The position numbers were made by a program, and so were the translations under genes. Of a stretch of DNA of 64,000 bases, positions 29,235 through 37,577 are shown one piece after another. The notes under the pieces were generated by a model, which worked only from the letters and a program-made list of their open reading frames with translations, searched no databases and was not told where the DNA came from. The stretch comes from JACXTP01 sp963827905 (lineage in GTDB: Archaea > Thermoplasmatota > Thermoplasmata > Methanomassiliicoccales > UBA472). Where the stretch lies: NCBI GenBank assembly GCA_963827905.1, contig CAWHCB010000008.1, forward strand, positions 62,001 through 126,000, given 5' to 3'. Positions within the stretch are counted from its first letter, which is position 1, and the number at the start of each line of letters is the position of its first letter.

Positions 29235-29703
29235 TCAGGGAAGATAGGCGAGAAGAGCGTTCTCGACCCTGGCCGCCGCCTCTTCGACCTCCTCGCTCAT
29301 CACATCCCCGAAGTCCATGCACTTGGGCTCGATGAGGAGCAAGCGCGATCCTGGCTCCAGTGAGCATCCCGACATAGTCGCTGAAGACCCTCAGAGGCAA
29401 CGTGTGTGTGGAAATGGACGGGACATCGGCCACCTCCTCGACATCGTACAGATGGGCCGTGCCAGGGCTAAGACCGAGCACCGCGGCATCGATGAGGAGG
29501 ACATGGGAGGGCTGGATGGAGACGATCTCGTCCACGAAGCTCTCAGGCACGGTCTCGCACTCGATGAGGTGAACTGCCTGCGATGTCCTACCTCTAAGGC
29601 CCTCAACCACCCGGACCCCGACATAATCATCGCAGCGGATGGCGTTGCCTATCCCCGCCACCACGATGACGGAGGCATCGCTCAGCCAATTTCGAAGCTC
29701 CAT
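29235..29703 (-). CDS. Hydrogenase maturation protease (one frameshift)
   Basis: HycI/HyaD-type peptidase that trims the C-terminus of a [NiFe] hydrogenase large subunit after nickel insertion. About 155 residues. The nickel-sensing acidic residues lie in GIGNAIRCDDYVGVRV and LIDAAVLGL; a histidine follows in STHTLP. The frame changes near 29350, after which LIEPKCMDFGDVMSEEVEEA restores the family C-terminus and a stop at 29235. It lies 81 bases behind the large-subunit gene, the likely substrate, and has its own TATA-like CTATATC. Confidence 0.88.
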
Positions 29704-29784
29704 CTCGAGCCCTCCATCATGTCCTCTCAACGCCACCGCCTCGGACTGATATAGGTTCGCATGGGATAAGGGTTGGGCGATGGG

Positions 29785-31236
29785 TCAGCGCTCCAACCGG
29801 TCGACCAACCGCCCGCCATGGTCGAACACTTTGACCTCCAGCGGCATCTGTCCGATGGCGGAGTGGGTGGCGCAACCGAAACAGGGGTCATAGGCACGGA
29901 AGGCCATCTCCACCTTGTTCAATATGTCCTTGTCCACCTTGCCACCGTGGATCAGACCTTTGGCCGCGTCCCGGACGCTCATGCAGATCGCCGGATAGTT
30001 GTTGGTGGTGGCCACGATCATATTGACCTTCTTGACCAAGGCCTCGTCGTCCAGGTGATAGTGATGGACCAATGTGCCTCGGGCTGCCTCCACGATGCCG
30101 ATGCCCTCGCCTGGCTCTCCCGGTTGGTTGCGCACTTTGGTACTGGTTATCTCCGGGTCGCTCGCCAGTTCCACCGCCCGCTCCGCGGCGTAGAGCAGCT
30201 CGATCAATCTGGCCCAGTGGAACGCCAGGGTGCCATGGGCCGGCTTCCCCAACGCTTCGAACAGCCTCTGGTACTCTGCATTGGCCAGCGGAGTGCCCAT
30301 CCCCTCCGAGGCATTGAGACGGCCTAGAGGACCGACCCGGTACACGCCGCTTCCAGGCCCATCGACGAAGCCCTTCCAGCCGACCTTCGTAAGGTAGGGG
30401 ATCTTGGAATAGGTCCATGCCTCTGACCTCTCGCTGATGTGATGGGCATAGTCCTCCGCCCTGAACTTCGTGAACTCCTTGCCCGATGGGTCGACCACCC
30501 TCACCTCACCATCATAGAAATTGACATGTTTCCGGTCGTCTACGGTACCCATGTAGTAGGTCCGCATGGTGTAGGCCTCGTTCAGGATCATCCCCATGTA
30601 CAGGGGGTTGTCCAGGACGATCTGATGGAACAGTTGCAGGGTGAACTTGGCGAACTCCACCGACGACTTGGACATCTCCAGGATGGAGGCGCGGGACTCC
30701 TCGCTCAAGGGTTTGCTCATGCCCCCAGGCAATCCGCTGACCGGGTGAGTGGCCTTTCCACCGATGATCTCCGTTATCTTCTGGCCATAGGCGCGGTGCT
30801 TGATGACCTCCTTAGCGACGTCGAGACCGGCCTTCTCGATCACCCCCAGTATGTTCCGTTTCCCCACCGGCGCATCCGGTCCCACGATGAAGTCAGGACC
30901 GCCCAGATAATAGAAGTGCAAGGTGTGGTCGTAGATGATGTAGCCCATGTACTGGAGCTCGCGCAGCTTCTTCGCCGCCGATGGCGGGTCCACCTTGAAG
31001 GCGGAGTCCAAGGCCTTGACCGAGGCGTAGTGGTGGGCGACCGGGCAAACCCCACAGATGCGGGTGGTGATTATGGGCATGAGCTCGGCCGGGCGTCCGA
31101 CGCAGAAGGCCTCGAAGCCCCGCAGCTCAGGGACCTTGAGGTAGGCGTTCTCCACCTCGCCCTGTTCGTTGAGGAAGATGGACACGCTGCCATGCCCTTC
31201 GAGCCTGGTGATCGGGTCGATGGTTATCTCCTTCAT
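29785..31236 (-). CDS. [NiFe] hydrogenase large subunit, group 3 (MvhA-like)
   Basis: 483 residues. The nickel ligands are in RICGVCPVAHHY (C61, C64) and DPCFGCATH (C452, C455). Twenty-five residues follow H458 and are expected to be removed by the maturation protease encoded next. Sequence and partners place it with soluble group 3 enzymes near Mvh or the NAD(P)-linked hydrogenases. The ATG overlaps the stop of the small-subunit gene (ATGA). It should form the catalytic core with the MvhG-like domain upstream. Confidence 0.93.
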   Translation of the reverse strand: MKEITIDPITRLEGHGSVSIFLNEQGEVENAYLKVPELRGFEAFCVGRPAELMPIITTRICGVCPVAHHYASVKALDSAFKVDPPSAAKKLRELQYMGYIIYDHTLHFYYLGGPDFIVGPDAPVGKRNILGVIEKAGLDVAKEVIKHRAYGQKITEIIGGKATHPVSGLPGGMSKPLSEESRASILEMSKSSVEFAKFTLQLFHQIVLDNPLYMGMILNEAYTMRTYYMGTVDDRKHVNFYDGEVRVVDPSGKEFTKFRAEDYAHHISERSEAWTYSKIPYLTKVGWKGFVDGPGSGVYRVGPLGRLNASEGMGTPLANAEYQRLFEALGKPAHGTLAFHWARLIELLYAAERAVELASDPEITSTKVRNQPGEPGEGIGIVEAARGTLVHHYHLDDEALVKKVNMIVATTNNYPAICMSVRDAAKGLIHGGKVDKDILNKVEMAFRAYDPCFGCATHSAIGQMPLEVKVFDHGGRLVDRLER

Positions 31237-33656
31237 TGCTTCATCACCTTCCTCTCCAGGATGGACGAGGGCAGACTGTACATGTAGAAGATCCCCACTG
31301 GGTCCTTGATATCGGAGATGAGCTTGATCATCTCCTCCTCAGTATAGGTGCCGGGATCCCCCTCCAGGTTCAATATGGAGGCCAAGGCGGAGATCATGCC
31401 AGCGCCCAGGTCGGATTGGTTCGGCGTCGCTCCCCCGCATCCGGTGCAAGGCATGTCCACCTTGAGACATTGGGCGCCGCAACCGCTTCGGGTGGCCATC
31501 CCCATGCAAATGATGCCCTGCTCCATCAGACAGCGTTCCGGCTCTGGCACGATCTCATGCACTCGGTGGATGCTGGAGATCTTCTTGTTCTCCCTTTTCC
31601 GCGGGCATTGGTCACATACCGCCCGCACCGGTGCCAGGACCGACCCTTTTTTCGGAAGGTCGCCCTTCAATATCGCATCCAATGCATTGTTGATCAGGAC
31701 GACGGGTGGCGGACAACCAGGCAAATAGTAATCGACATCGACGGTCTGGCCTAGCGTCCTCACGGTGTCGTGGAAGACCGGGATGTGAAGCGTTCCCTCC
31801 CTCACCTTGGTGCTCGGGGTCGGGAGCGCGCTGGATCTCTCAGAACTGTCGCCATCGCCATGGTAGACCAGTTCCAGGATGCCCTTGGCATCGCTGAGGT
31901 TGGCCAGGCCTGGGACGCAGCCCTCATGGGCGCAGGACCCGAAGGCCACCAATGTCTTGGACTTGGCGCGGAGGAGCTTGGCCATGTGTTCCTGCTCGCT
32001 GTTCCGGATGGAACCGTTGAAGAAGGTGACATCGATGTGCCCATCGGGCATGGCCTCCACATCGTTGTACTTGACATCCATGGCCACCGGCCAGAAGACG
32101 ATCTCGACATGCTTCACGAGCTCGAGTATGCGCTCGTTCATGTCCAGGACCGCGATCTCGCAGCCCCCGCAGCTCGCCCCCCAATAGAACGCCACCTTCA
32201 TTTTCCCGTGAATGAGCCATCCCCCCCTGCCGTTCCCGTTCATGAGATACTCATGGATCGATCTGGCCGCCCGTTTGCCCGCCCCCATGGCACTGATGAC
32301 CGTGGCCGCTCCAGTGGACACGTCACCGCCGGCGTAAACGCCCTCCAGGTTGGTCCTCCCTTCCGCATCGACGGAGATAGTCCCGTTGCGAGGGTTCGTC
32401 CTCAGGCCTTCCGTGGTGCGCTGGATGATAGGATTGGGGGTCTGCCCGATGGCGATGATCACCGTGTCCGCCGGTATCTCGAAGTCAGAGCATGCTATGG
32501 GCTGGACGCTCTGCCTCCCGCTCTCGTCAGGCTCTGTAAGTTCCATGCAGGTGCAGCGCATCGATCGGACCCAACCTCGCTCATCGCCGTAGAACTCCAC
32601 CGGGGCGCTGAGGAACTTGCACATCAACCCTTCCTCCTCGGCGTTCTCGATCTCCTCCTTCCTCGCTGGCAGTTCGTTCCTCGAACGCCTGTAATTGAGA
32701 CAGACCGTAGCTCCCAACCTCATCGAGATGCGAGCACAGTCGATGGCCACGTTCCCTCCCCCGATCACGACGACGTGCTTGCCGATGCGGATCGGGGTGT
32801 CCTCCTCTGGGAAGGAATACGCCTTCATGAGATTGACCCGGATCAAGAACTCGTTGGCCGAGTAAATTCCACCCAGGTTCTCCCCGGGGCACCCGGTCCA
32901 CTGAGGCAATCCAGCCCCACTGCAGATGAAGATGGCATCATATCCCATTGCGAAAAGCTCGGGGATGTTGTGTATCCTTCCGATGAGATTGCCCAACCGA
33001 AGGTCCACGCCTAGGCTTTGGACGTACTCGACCTCCCTCTTCACGATGTCCTTGGGCAGACGGAACTCCGGGATGCCATAGCTCAGCACGCCTCCGGCCA
33101 CATGCAACGCCTCGAAAAGGGTCACCTCGTGGCCCATCTTCACCAGGTCCGCCGCCGCGGTAAGACCGCCAGGGCCTGCCCCTATGACCGCCACCTTCTT
33201 GCCGGTGGATGGCGCCCTCTCCGGGACCTGGACCCCGTTCCGACCCTCCCAGTCGGCCAGATAACGTTCCAACCGACCGATGCTGATGGGGTCGCCCTTC
33301 TTGCCCTTGATGCACATCTTCTGGCACTGTTCCTCCTGAGGGCAGACGCGGCCGCAGACGGCGGGCAGAGCGTTCTTTGATTTTATCGTGGCGATACCTT
33401 CAGCATAGTTCCCTTTGACGATGCAATCGATGAATTGGGGGATGGGCACCTCCACCGGGCACCCTTTGCGGCACTGTGGGTTCTTGCACTGCAGGCAGCG
33501 GCGGGCCTCCTCCACGGCCATCTCCTCAGTGTAGCCAAGGGCCACCTCATCGAAGTTCTTGACGCGCTCCTCGGGTCTGCGCTTCGGCATCTCCACTGAT
33601 GCATGCTTTTCGGAACATACCTCTTCCTCGGAAGGCGCAGGATCATTTCCTTTCAC
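31233..33656 (-). CDS. NfnB/GltD-type flavoprotein fused in frame to MvhG-like hydrogenase small subunit
   Basis: 807 residues. Residues 1-485 are NfnB/GltD-like: N-terminal cluster cysteines at 54-66 and 101-115, FAD site GAGPGGLTAAAD near 159, NAD(P) site VIGGGNVAIDCAR, and GVYAGGDVSTGAATVI. Residues 486-807 are a hydrogenase small subunit: GASCGGCE, GSCAHEGC, LPGCPPP, CDQCPRKRENK and CGAQCLKVDMPCTGCGG, closest in pattern to MvhG. The join GWLIHGKMKVAF has no linker. A seven-G run stands just before it, and one base less or more would end NfnB at a TGA overlapping the small-subunit ATG at 32201, so two genes are possible. GTG start, overlapping NfnA by 14 bases. Confidence 0.85.
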   Translation of the reverse strand: MKGNDPAPSEEEVCSEKHASVEMPKRRPEERVKNFDEVALGYTEEMAVEEARRCLQCKNPQCRKGCPVEVPIPQFIDCIVKGNYAEGIATIKSKNALPAVCGRVCPQEEQCQKMCIKGKKGDPISIGRLERYLADWEGRNGVQVPERAPSTGKKVAVIGAGPGGLTAAADLVKMGHEVTLFEALHVAGGVLSYGIPEFRLPKDIVKREVEYVQSLGVDLRLGNLIGRIHNIPELFAMGYDAIFICSGAGLPQWTGCPGENLGGIYSANEFLIRVNLMKAYSFPEEDTPIRIGKHVVVIGGGNVAIDCARISMRLGATVCLNYRRSRNELPARKEEIENAEEEGLMCKFLSAPVEFYGDERGWVRSMRCTCMELTEPDESGRQSVQPIACSDFEIPADTVIIAIGQTPNPIIQRTTEGLRTNPRNGTISVDAEGRTNLEGVYAGGDVSTGAATVISAMGAGKRAARSIHEYLMNGNGRGGWLIHGKMKVAFYWGASCGGCEIAVLDMNERILELVKHVEIVFWPVAMDVKYNDVEAMPDGHIDVTFFNGSIRNSEQEHMAKLLRAKSKTLVAFGSCAHEGCVPGLANLSDAKGILELVYHGDGDSSERSSALPTPSTKVREGTLHIPVFHDTVRTLGQTVDVDYYLPGCPPPVVLINNALDAILKGDLPKKGSVLAPVRAVCDQCPRKRENKKISSIHRVHEIVPEPERCLMEQGIICMGMATRSGCGAQCLKVDMPCTGCGGATPNQSDLGAGMISALASILNLEGDPGTYTEEEMIKLISDIKDPVGIFYMYSLPSSILERKVMKQ

Positions 33657-34485
33657 ACTTGCACCCCCCGCCCGACTCCCACATTATGGAGCTCAACCTT
33701 TCCTCGGGGAGCATGGTGCGCTGACGCTTTATCAGCTCATCGAAGTTGGTCTGGTGCCCGTCGAACTCCGGACCGTCGACGCAACCGAAGAGCATCTTGC
33801 CGTTCACTGTGACCCGACATACCCCGCACATGCCCATGCCATCGATCATTATGGGGGTCAGGGTGACCACCGTCGGAATGTTGAATGGCCTCGTAATTTC
33901 GCAGACGGACCTCATCATAAGCACTGGCCCCATGACCACGCATCGGTCGAACCTCTCACGTGCCAGTAGGTCCTTTAGGAAGTCCATCCCCCTCTCGCCT
34001 GCCGTGCCATCGTCCGAGGCCACCAATACCTCATCGCTGAGGGCCATTGCCTCCTTCTTCATGAACAGGAACTCGCCGCTCCGACAACCGAGCACTGTCG
34101 TGACCTCGTTGCCAGCTGCCTTCAGTGCCTTTACCTGGAGGAGCAATGGGGCCACCATGATGCCCCCTCCCACGCACAGCACTCGGCCGAAACGGCCGAT
34201 CTCGGATGGGTTGCCCAGAGGTCCGGTCACATTGAGGAGGACATCCCCCTCCGCGAACGTGGCCAGCTCCTTCGTGGATTTGCCGACCTCATGGAACGCG
34301 AAGGTCACCGTTCCCTTCTGCGCATCGAAGTCGCATATGGTCAAAGGTATCCTCTCGCTGCCGGCCCTGGCGATGACGATCAGGAATTGGCCAGGCCTAG
34401 CCTTGGCCGCCACTTCCGGAGCATCCACCTCGAACATGGTCATCTTGTGGGCCAGATCCCTCTTGGCCAATATCTTGTAGGTCAT
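33643..34485 (-). CDS. NfnA/SudB-type FAD and 2Fe-2S subunit
   Basis: 280 residues of the ferredoxin-NADP reductase/PyrK family. FAD barrel ARPGQFLIVIA and ERIPLTICDF, nucleotide domain VLCVGGGIMVAP, C-terminal 2Fe-2S motif CGVCRVTVNGKMLFGCVDGPEF. NfnA carries the NAD(H) site and one flavin of the electron-bifurcating Nfn transhydrogenase; the same fold is HydG in group 3b hydrogenases. The ATG overlaps the stop of the MvhD-like gene (ATGA). With NfnB next to it, this is a full Nfn pair placed inside a hydrogenase operon. Confidence 0.9.
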   Translation of the reverse strand: MTYKILAKRDLAHKMTMFEVDAPEVAAKARPGQFLIVIARAGSERIPLTICDFDAQKGTVTFAFHEVGKSTKELATFAEGDVLLNVTGPLGNPSEIGRFGRVLCVGGGIMVAPLLLQVKALKAAGNEVTTVLGCRSGEFLFMKKEAMALSDEVLVASDDGTAGERGMDFLKDLLARERFDRCVVMGPVLMMRSVCEITRPFNIPTVVTLTPIMIDGMGMCGVCRVTVNGKMLFGCVDGPEFDGHQTNFDELIKRQRTMLPEERLSSIMWESGGGCKCERK

Positions 34486-35714
34486 TTCTCGACCCCCTTG
34501 GTTTCGGCCAAAGGGCAAGGTGGGAGGAGGGATATCCTTTCGTGGAATGTTTCGAACTTCCGGGCGAACTCACCCTCGCACCTGGGCGATAGCTCATGTA
34601 TCTCGAAACGGTCCGAGAGACCTTGTCCTTTGAGATATCCCAGGAGGACCTCCAACTGGCGCTCCGCGGCGTCACGCCCGTTCTGGAGCTTGCAATCCTT
34701 GGCGGAACAGACGACCGCCATCACACCGTCGAACCCTTGATGGAAGGCGTTAACGACGTGCAATGGGTCCATCCCTTTGAAGCAAGGCACCTCCAGCATC
34801 AGGGCGTTTTTGCCCTTTAACATCTTTTGTGGGTCATCCAACGCGGAGTACTCGGACCATTGGCAGCTGAACACCAGAATGGAGGGCTTGCGACTTCTTT
34901 CCTTCATGCTCTTCGCCGCTGCAGCGCAGGTCGCGAGGATGTCCTCGAACCGATAACCATTGACATGAATAGCATTGTGCGGACATACCATCTGGCAAGC
35001 GCCACAGCCCATGCACTTCTCGGTGATGATCGTCGGTGAGGAGAAAGGCTCGGACCTTATGGCCTCATAGGGGCATATGAAGACACATTTGCCGCAACCG
35101 ACGCACTCCTTGCTGTCCCATATCGCCTTGCGGGAATACTTGACCACCTTAAGGGTATCATCTGGGTAGCCAAGCTGCTTGATCACCGCCTTGCCGAGGA
35201 GCATCCTCCTGGCTTCGATCTTGGTGCCTTCCTTCATACGGCAGAAATCGTCATGGCACTGGATCGATACGATGTTGCTGAAGCCTGACTTGAGGGCGTT
35301 GAATATGAACGGTGTGGGGATGCGTCCGGCGCAGGGGACGCGCATGATCACGAAATCATGACCTTTTTGACCTTGTTCCATCAGGATCTGTTCGATCTCC
35401 CCTTTGTTGGGAGAGTTCCCCCGACACATCATGACCAATGTGTCCGCCTTTCTCTCTTTGCGGGCGGAACGGATCTGGTCTAAAAGTCCTTCGTAGTCAT
35501 AGTAGGTCATGTCGATGGCCGAGACCGGGCAGGCACTGGTGCATATCCCACAGACCTGGCATCTCTCGATGTCGATCCTGACCTTTCCCTCCTCGGGTTC
35601 GCGGACTATCGCATTGAAAGGGCATAGGGAGAAACAGACCAGGCAACGACTGCACAGGTCTTGGTCGATCTTGACGGTGGCAACACAGTTATCGTTCGTT
35701 CCAGGTCTCCCCCT
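34482..35714 (-). CDS. Tandem ferredoxin-MvhD electron-transfer protein, start unclear
   Basis: Four parts in order: 2[4Fe-4S] ferredoxin (CSRCLVCFSLCPFNAI, CQVCGICTSACP), an MvhD-like domain (MMCRGNS, RVPCAGR, QCHDDFC), a second 2[4Fe-4S] unit (CVGCGKCVFICP, CMGCGACQMVCP), and a second MvhD-like domain (VFSCQWSEYSA, EVPCFKGMD, VCSAKDC). In methanogens MvhD passes electrons from hydrogenase to HdrA. The frame is open back to a TAA at 35717, but no ATG, GTG or TTG precedes the first ferredoxin; an ATG at 35510 would drop it. A lost base near the start is likely. First gene of the hydrogenase operon. Confidence 0.8.
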   Translation of the reverse strand, partial: RGRPGTNDNCVATVKIDQDLCSRCLVCFSLCPFNAIVREPEEGKVRIDIERCQVCGICTSACPVSAIDMTYYDYEGLLDQIRSARKERKADTLVMMCRGNSPNKGEIEQILMEQGQKGHDFVIMRVPCAGRIPTPFIFNALKSGFSNIVSIQCHDDFCRMKEGTKIEARRMLLGKAVIKQLGYPDDTLKVVKYSRKAIWDSKECVGCGKCVFICPYEAIRSEPFSSPTIITEKCMGCGACQMVCPHNAIHVNGYRFEDILATCAAAAKSMKERSRKPSILVFSCQWSEYSALDDPQKMLKGKNALMLEVPCFKGMDPLHVVNAFHQGFDGVMAVVCSAKDCKLQNGRDAAERQLEVLLGYLKGQGLSDRFEIHELSPRCEGEFARKFETFHERISLLPPCPLAETKGVEK

Positions 35715-36009
35715 TTAGGGCGATTGAAGGTTATGGGAGAATGAAGACGTTCCAGGCATTGGCAAGGACGTCAATCTTCCACTCGAGCCCTGTCATTCAT
35801 CAATCTAGGCCACCTTTTAGAGCCTGCCTATGGCTACCTTCTTCAAAGTGATTTGTTGGATAATGGGTATGATATTTAATTCATATGTCCGAATGTTCGT
35901 TTGCGGAATCGATTTGGTATCGAAGGATTCCACTTCCCAATGGATCGGACTCCTATCAGAGGAAAAGTATTTACCTCCTTAAAAAAAATCAATTGAATTG
36001 GTATAATCG

Positions 36010-36265
36010 ATGGATTGCCCAGAATGTAAAGTTGCCCATGGAGGAGGGATTCTTGCAGAGCCCTTCGCTGTGGATCAAATGGACCGATGTACCAAAGTAC
36101 ATTCTAAGAGGCGATCTCTTGGCGTATAGTGCGACAAAGGGTGCATATATCCATGGCCACCGCTGCGTGGGGTGCCATCTCCTCCTATTGAGATATGAGG
36201 GGGAGATCCCAGTGGATGAGGGATGTTCAAAAGGACATGAACCCTTAGTTCGGAAGGAAAATTAA
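36010..36265 (+). CDS. Small CxxC-CxxC zinc-ribbon protein (one frameshift)
   Basis: About 85 residues. The start MDCPECK at 36010 gives a first CPEC knuckle; after a one-base shift near 36033 the frame continues PMEEGFLQSPSLWIKW to a second knuckle RCVGCHLLLLRYEGE. This is the layout of the small PF20097/DUF6487-type zinc ribbons. A longer in-frame reading from 35885 exists but its N-terminus lacks the first knuckle and starts too near a TATA-like element. CTTAAAAAAAATC about 22 bases upstream fits a leaderless start. Function unknown. Confidence 0.6.
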
Positions 36266-36294
36266 AAAAGGGATTTTTCGGCTATTTCTAGCCG
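36264..36294 (-). terminator. Terminator of the small ferredoxin gene
   Basis: On the minus strand CGGCTA-GAAA-TAGCCG forms a perfect six-pair hairpin, followed by AAAAATCCCTTTTTT. It stands between convergent genes, 22 bases after the ferredoxin stop. Confidence 0.65.
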
Positions 36295-36315
36295 CTCCTT
36301 CAGTTCAATATGGAT

Positions 36316-36483
36316 TTAAAGCTCAAGGGCTTTGTTCGGGCACTCGTCCACGCATGCACCGCAGTCAACGCAGTCCTTCTCGCTGATGACCGCGATCTCG
36401 TCGACCTTTATGGCGCCGCTCGGGCAGGCGTCCTCGCATGCTCCACATCCAACACAGTCCTCTTTCTTGACCTTGACGACCAT
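36316..36483 (-). CDS. 2[4Fe-4S] ferredoxin
   Basis: 55 residues with two complete clusters, CVGCGACEDACP and CVDCGACVDECP, in the classic clostridial-type layout. Cytosolic one-electron carrier. The ATG at 36483 follows AAGGTG and a TATA-like TTTTATACG about 37 bases upstream. Lying 0.6 kb from the hydrogenase operon it is a candidate partner for it, though it is transcribed from its own promoter. Confidence 0.93.
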   Translation of the reverse strand: MVVKVKKEDCVGCGACEDACPSGAIKVDEIAVISEKDCVDCGACVDECPNKALEL

Positions 36484-36609
36484 TGGTTTACACCTTGGGG
36501 CGGTAAGAATCAGGATACCGTATAAAATCCTTACGATGTTTTGGATATCGCAACGGATGGAATGTAGTCCTTTGAAGGTCGATCCGGAAGGCTCTGACAT
36601 CCCTCCTGG

Positions 36610-36992
36610 TCACCTATCTTCCCATAGTCCGATATATTTCCTTCACTGTCCTTGATCACGGCAAAATAGGCGATATCGAGTATGGCGGACTTGTCCCTGA
36701 CGACCGAACCGCCCAGAGACGCCACCTTTTCCAGGACCGCGTCGATCGAGCTCACCTTTATTTCAAGGAACGTCGAGGTCAGGCCGTTCGTACCTCTGAT
36801 ATAAAGGCCACCATTGATACCGCCTGGTTCCTTAGGTTCCCCTTGCTCATCCACTGCCACTGTCCTCGCCGAATGGAAATCACCGCCACTTCCAGCGATG
36901 CCTTCCACCTCCCACCCGAACAGATCCTTGTAGAATTCGCTTGCCCTTCGCATATCGTCGACCGGGATATCGAATCCTTTCACCTTGTCCAT
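36610..36992 (-). CDS. VOC/glyoxalase-fold protein (one frameshift)
   Basis: About 127 residues with two beta-alpha-beta-beta-beta modules: VKGFDIPVDDMRRASEFYKD then the second half FLEIKVSSIDAVLEKVASLGG. A shift near 36636 restores the usual C-terminal GNIIGLWEDR and a stop at 36610; the uncorrected frame runs on to 36531. Members act as lyases, dioxygenases or binding proteins, so no reaction is assigned. Downstream of a universal stress protein gene on the same strand. Confidence 0.78.
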
Positions 36993-37017
36993 CATCCTCA
37001 CCCTCCATGCCAATGGC

Positions 37018-37464
37018 TCAGGACCGCACGACCAGGACCGGCCATCTCGATCGCCTGCTCACCGCGTCGGCCACGCTTCCCACGGCGTCAGAGCGGTTGT
37101 GCCCCATGCCCTTGCTCCCTACCAGGATCATGTTCGGTCTGAAGCCATCGGCGTACTCGAGTATCATGGCAGGGGCCGGTCCGCGCAAGATCGCTGCGGT
37201 CACTTCCACCCCTTCGTTCCTCATGAAGATGGTGGCATCCTCTAGTATCGATCCCGCCCTTCGTTCCGCATCTGGATCTTCCTCGATGGTCAATGTCCCA
37301 GAGGTGCCTTGTTCCAACACGTAGATCACCACCACTTCGGAGGCCGGCACCTCCTTCGACAGTTGGGCCGCCCGATTCAAGGCCATAAGGCTCCCCGCCG
37401 AACCGTCCACCGCCACCAAGAGGCGGAGCGGCCTGAGATCGTCGAGAGTACTTCCGGAGTTCAA
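37018..37464 (-). CDS. Universal stress protein
   Basis: 148 residues of the UspA fold: LLVAVDGSAGSLMALNRA at the start and the ATP-binding loop GSKGMGHNRSDAVGSVADAVSRRSRWPVLVV at the end (GX2GX9G(S/T) type). Nucleotide-binding stress or signalling protein in the cytosol. A few bases separate it from the VOC gene, suggesting one transcript. Confidence 0.88.
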   Translation of the reverse strand: MNSGSTLDDLRPLRLLVAVDGSAGSLMALNRAAQLSKEVPASEVVVIYVLEQGTSGTLTIEEDPDAERRAGSILEDATIFMRNEGVEVTAAILRGPAPAMILEYADGFRPNMILVGSKGMGHNRSDAVGSVADAVSRRSRWPVLVVRS

Positions 37465-37577
37465 TGCGGACCTCCGAATGATTAGGGGTGGACATGGCTA
37501 ATAAAACCATTCCGTGGGACTGTGAGGGCTAGGCCAGCCAGGCAATTAGAAATAATGGCTCTGGCAATCCCGTAACG

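Noticed and set aside
31770..33014. 414-codon open frame opposite the NfnB-hydrogenase gene
   Set aside because: The product has no family features and lies wholly inside the conserved gene on the other strand.
35885..36009. N-terminal extension of the small zinc-ribbon gene
   Set aside because: It lacks the first zinc knuckle, which lies in another frame, and the ATG at 35885 is only about ten bases after a TATA-like element.
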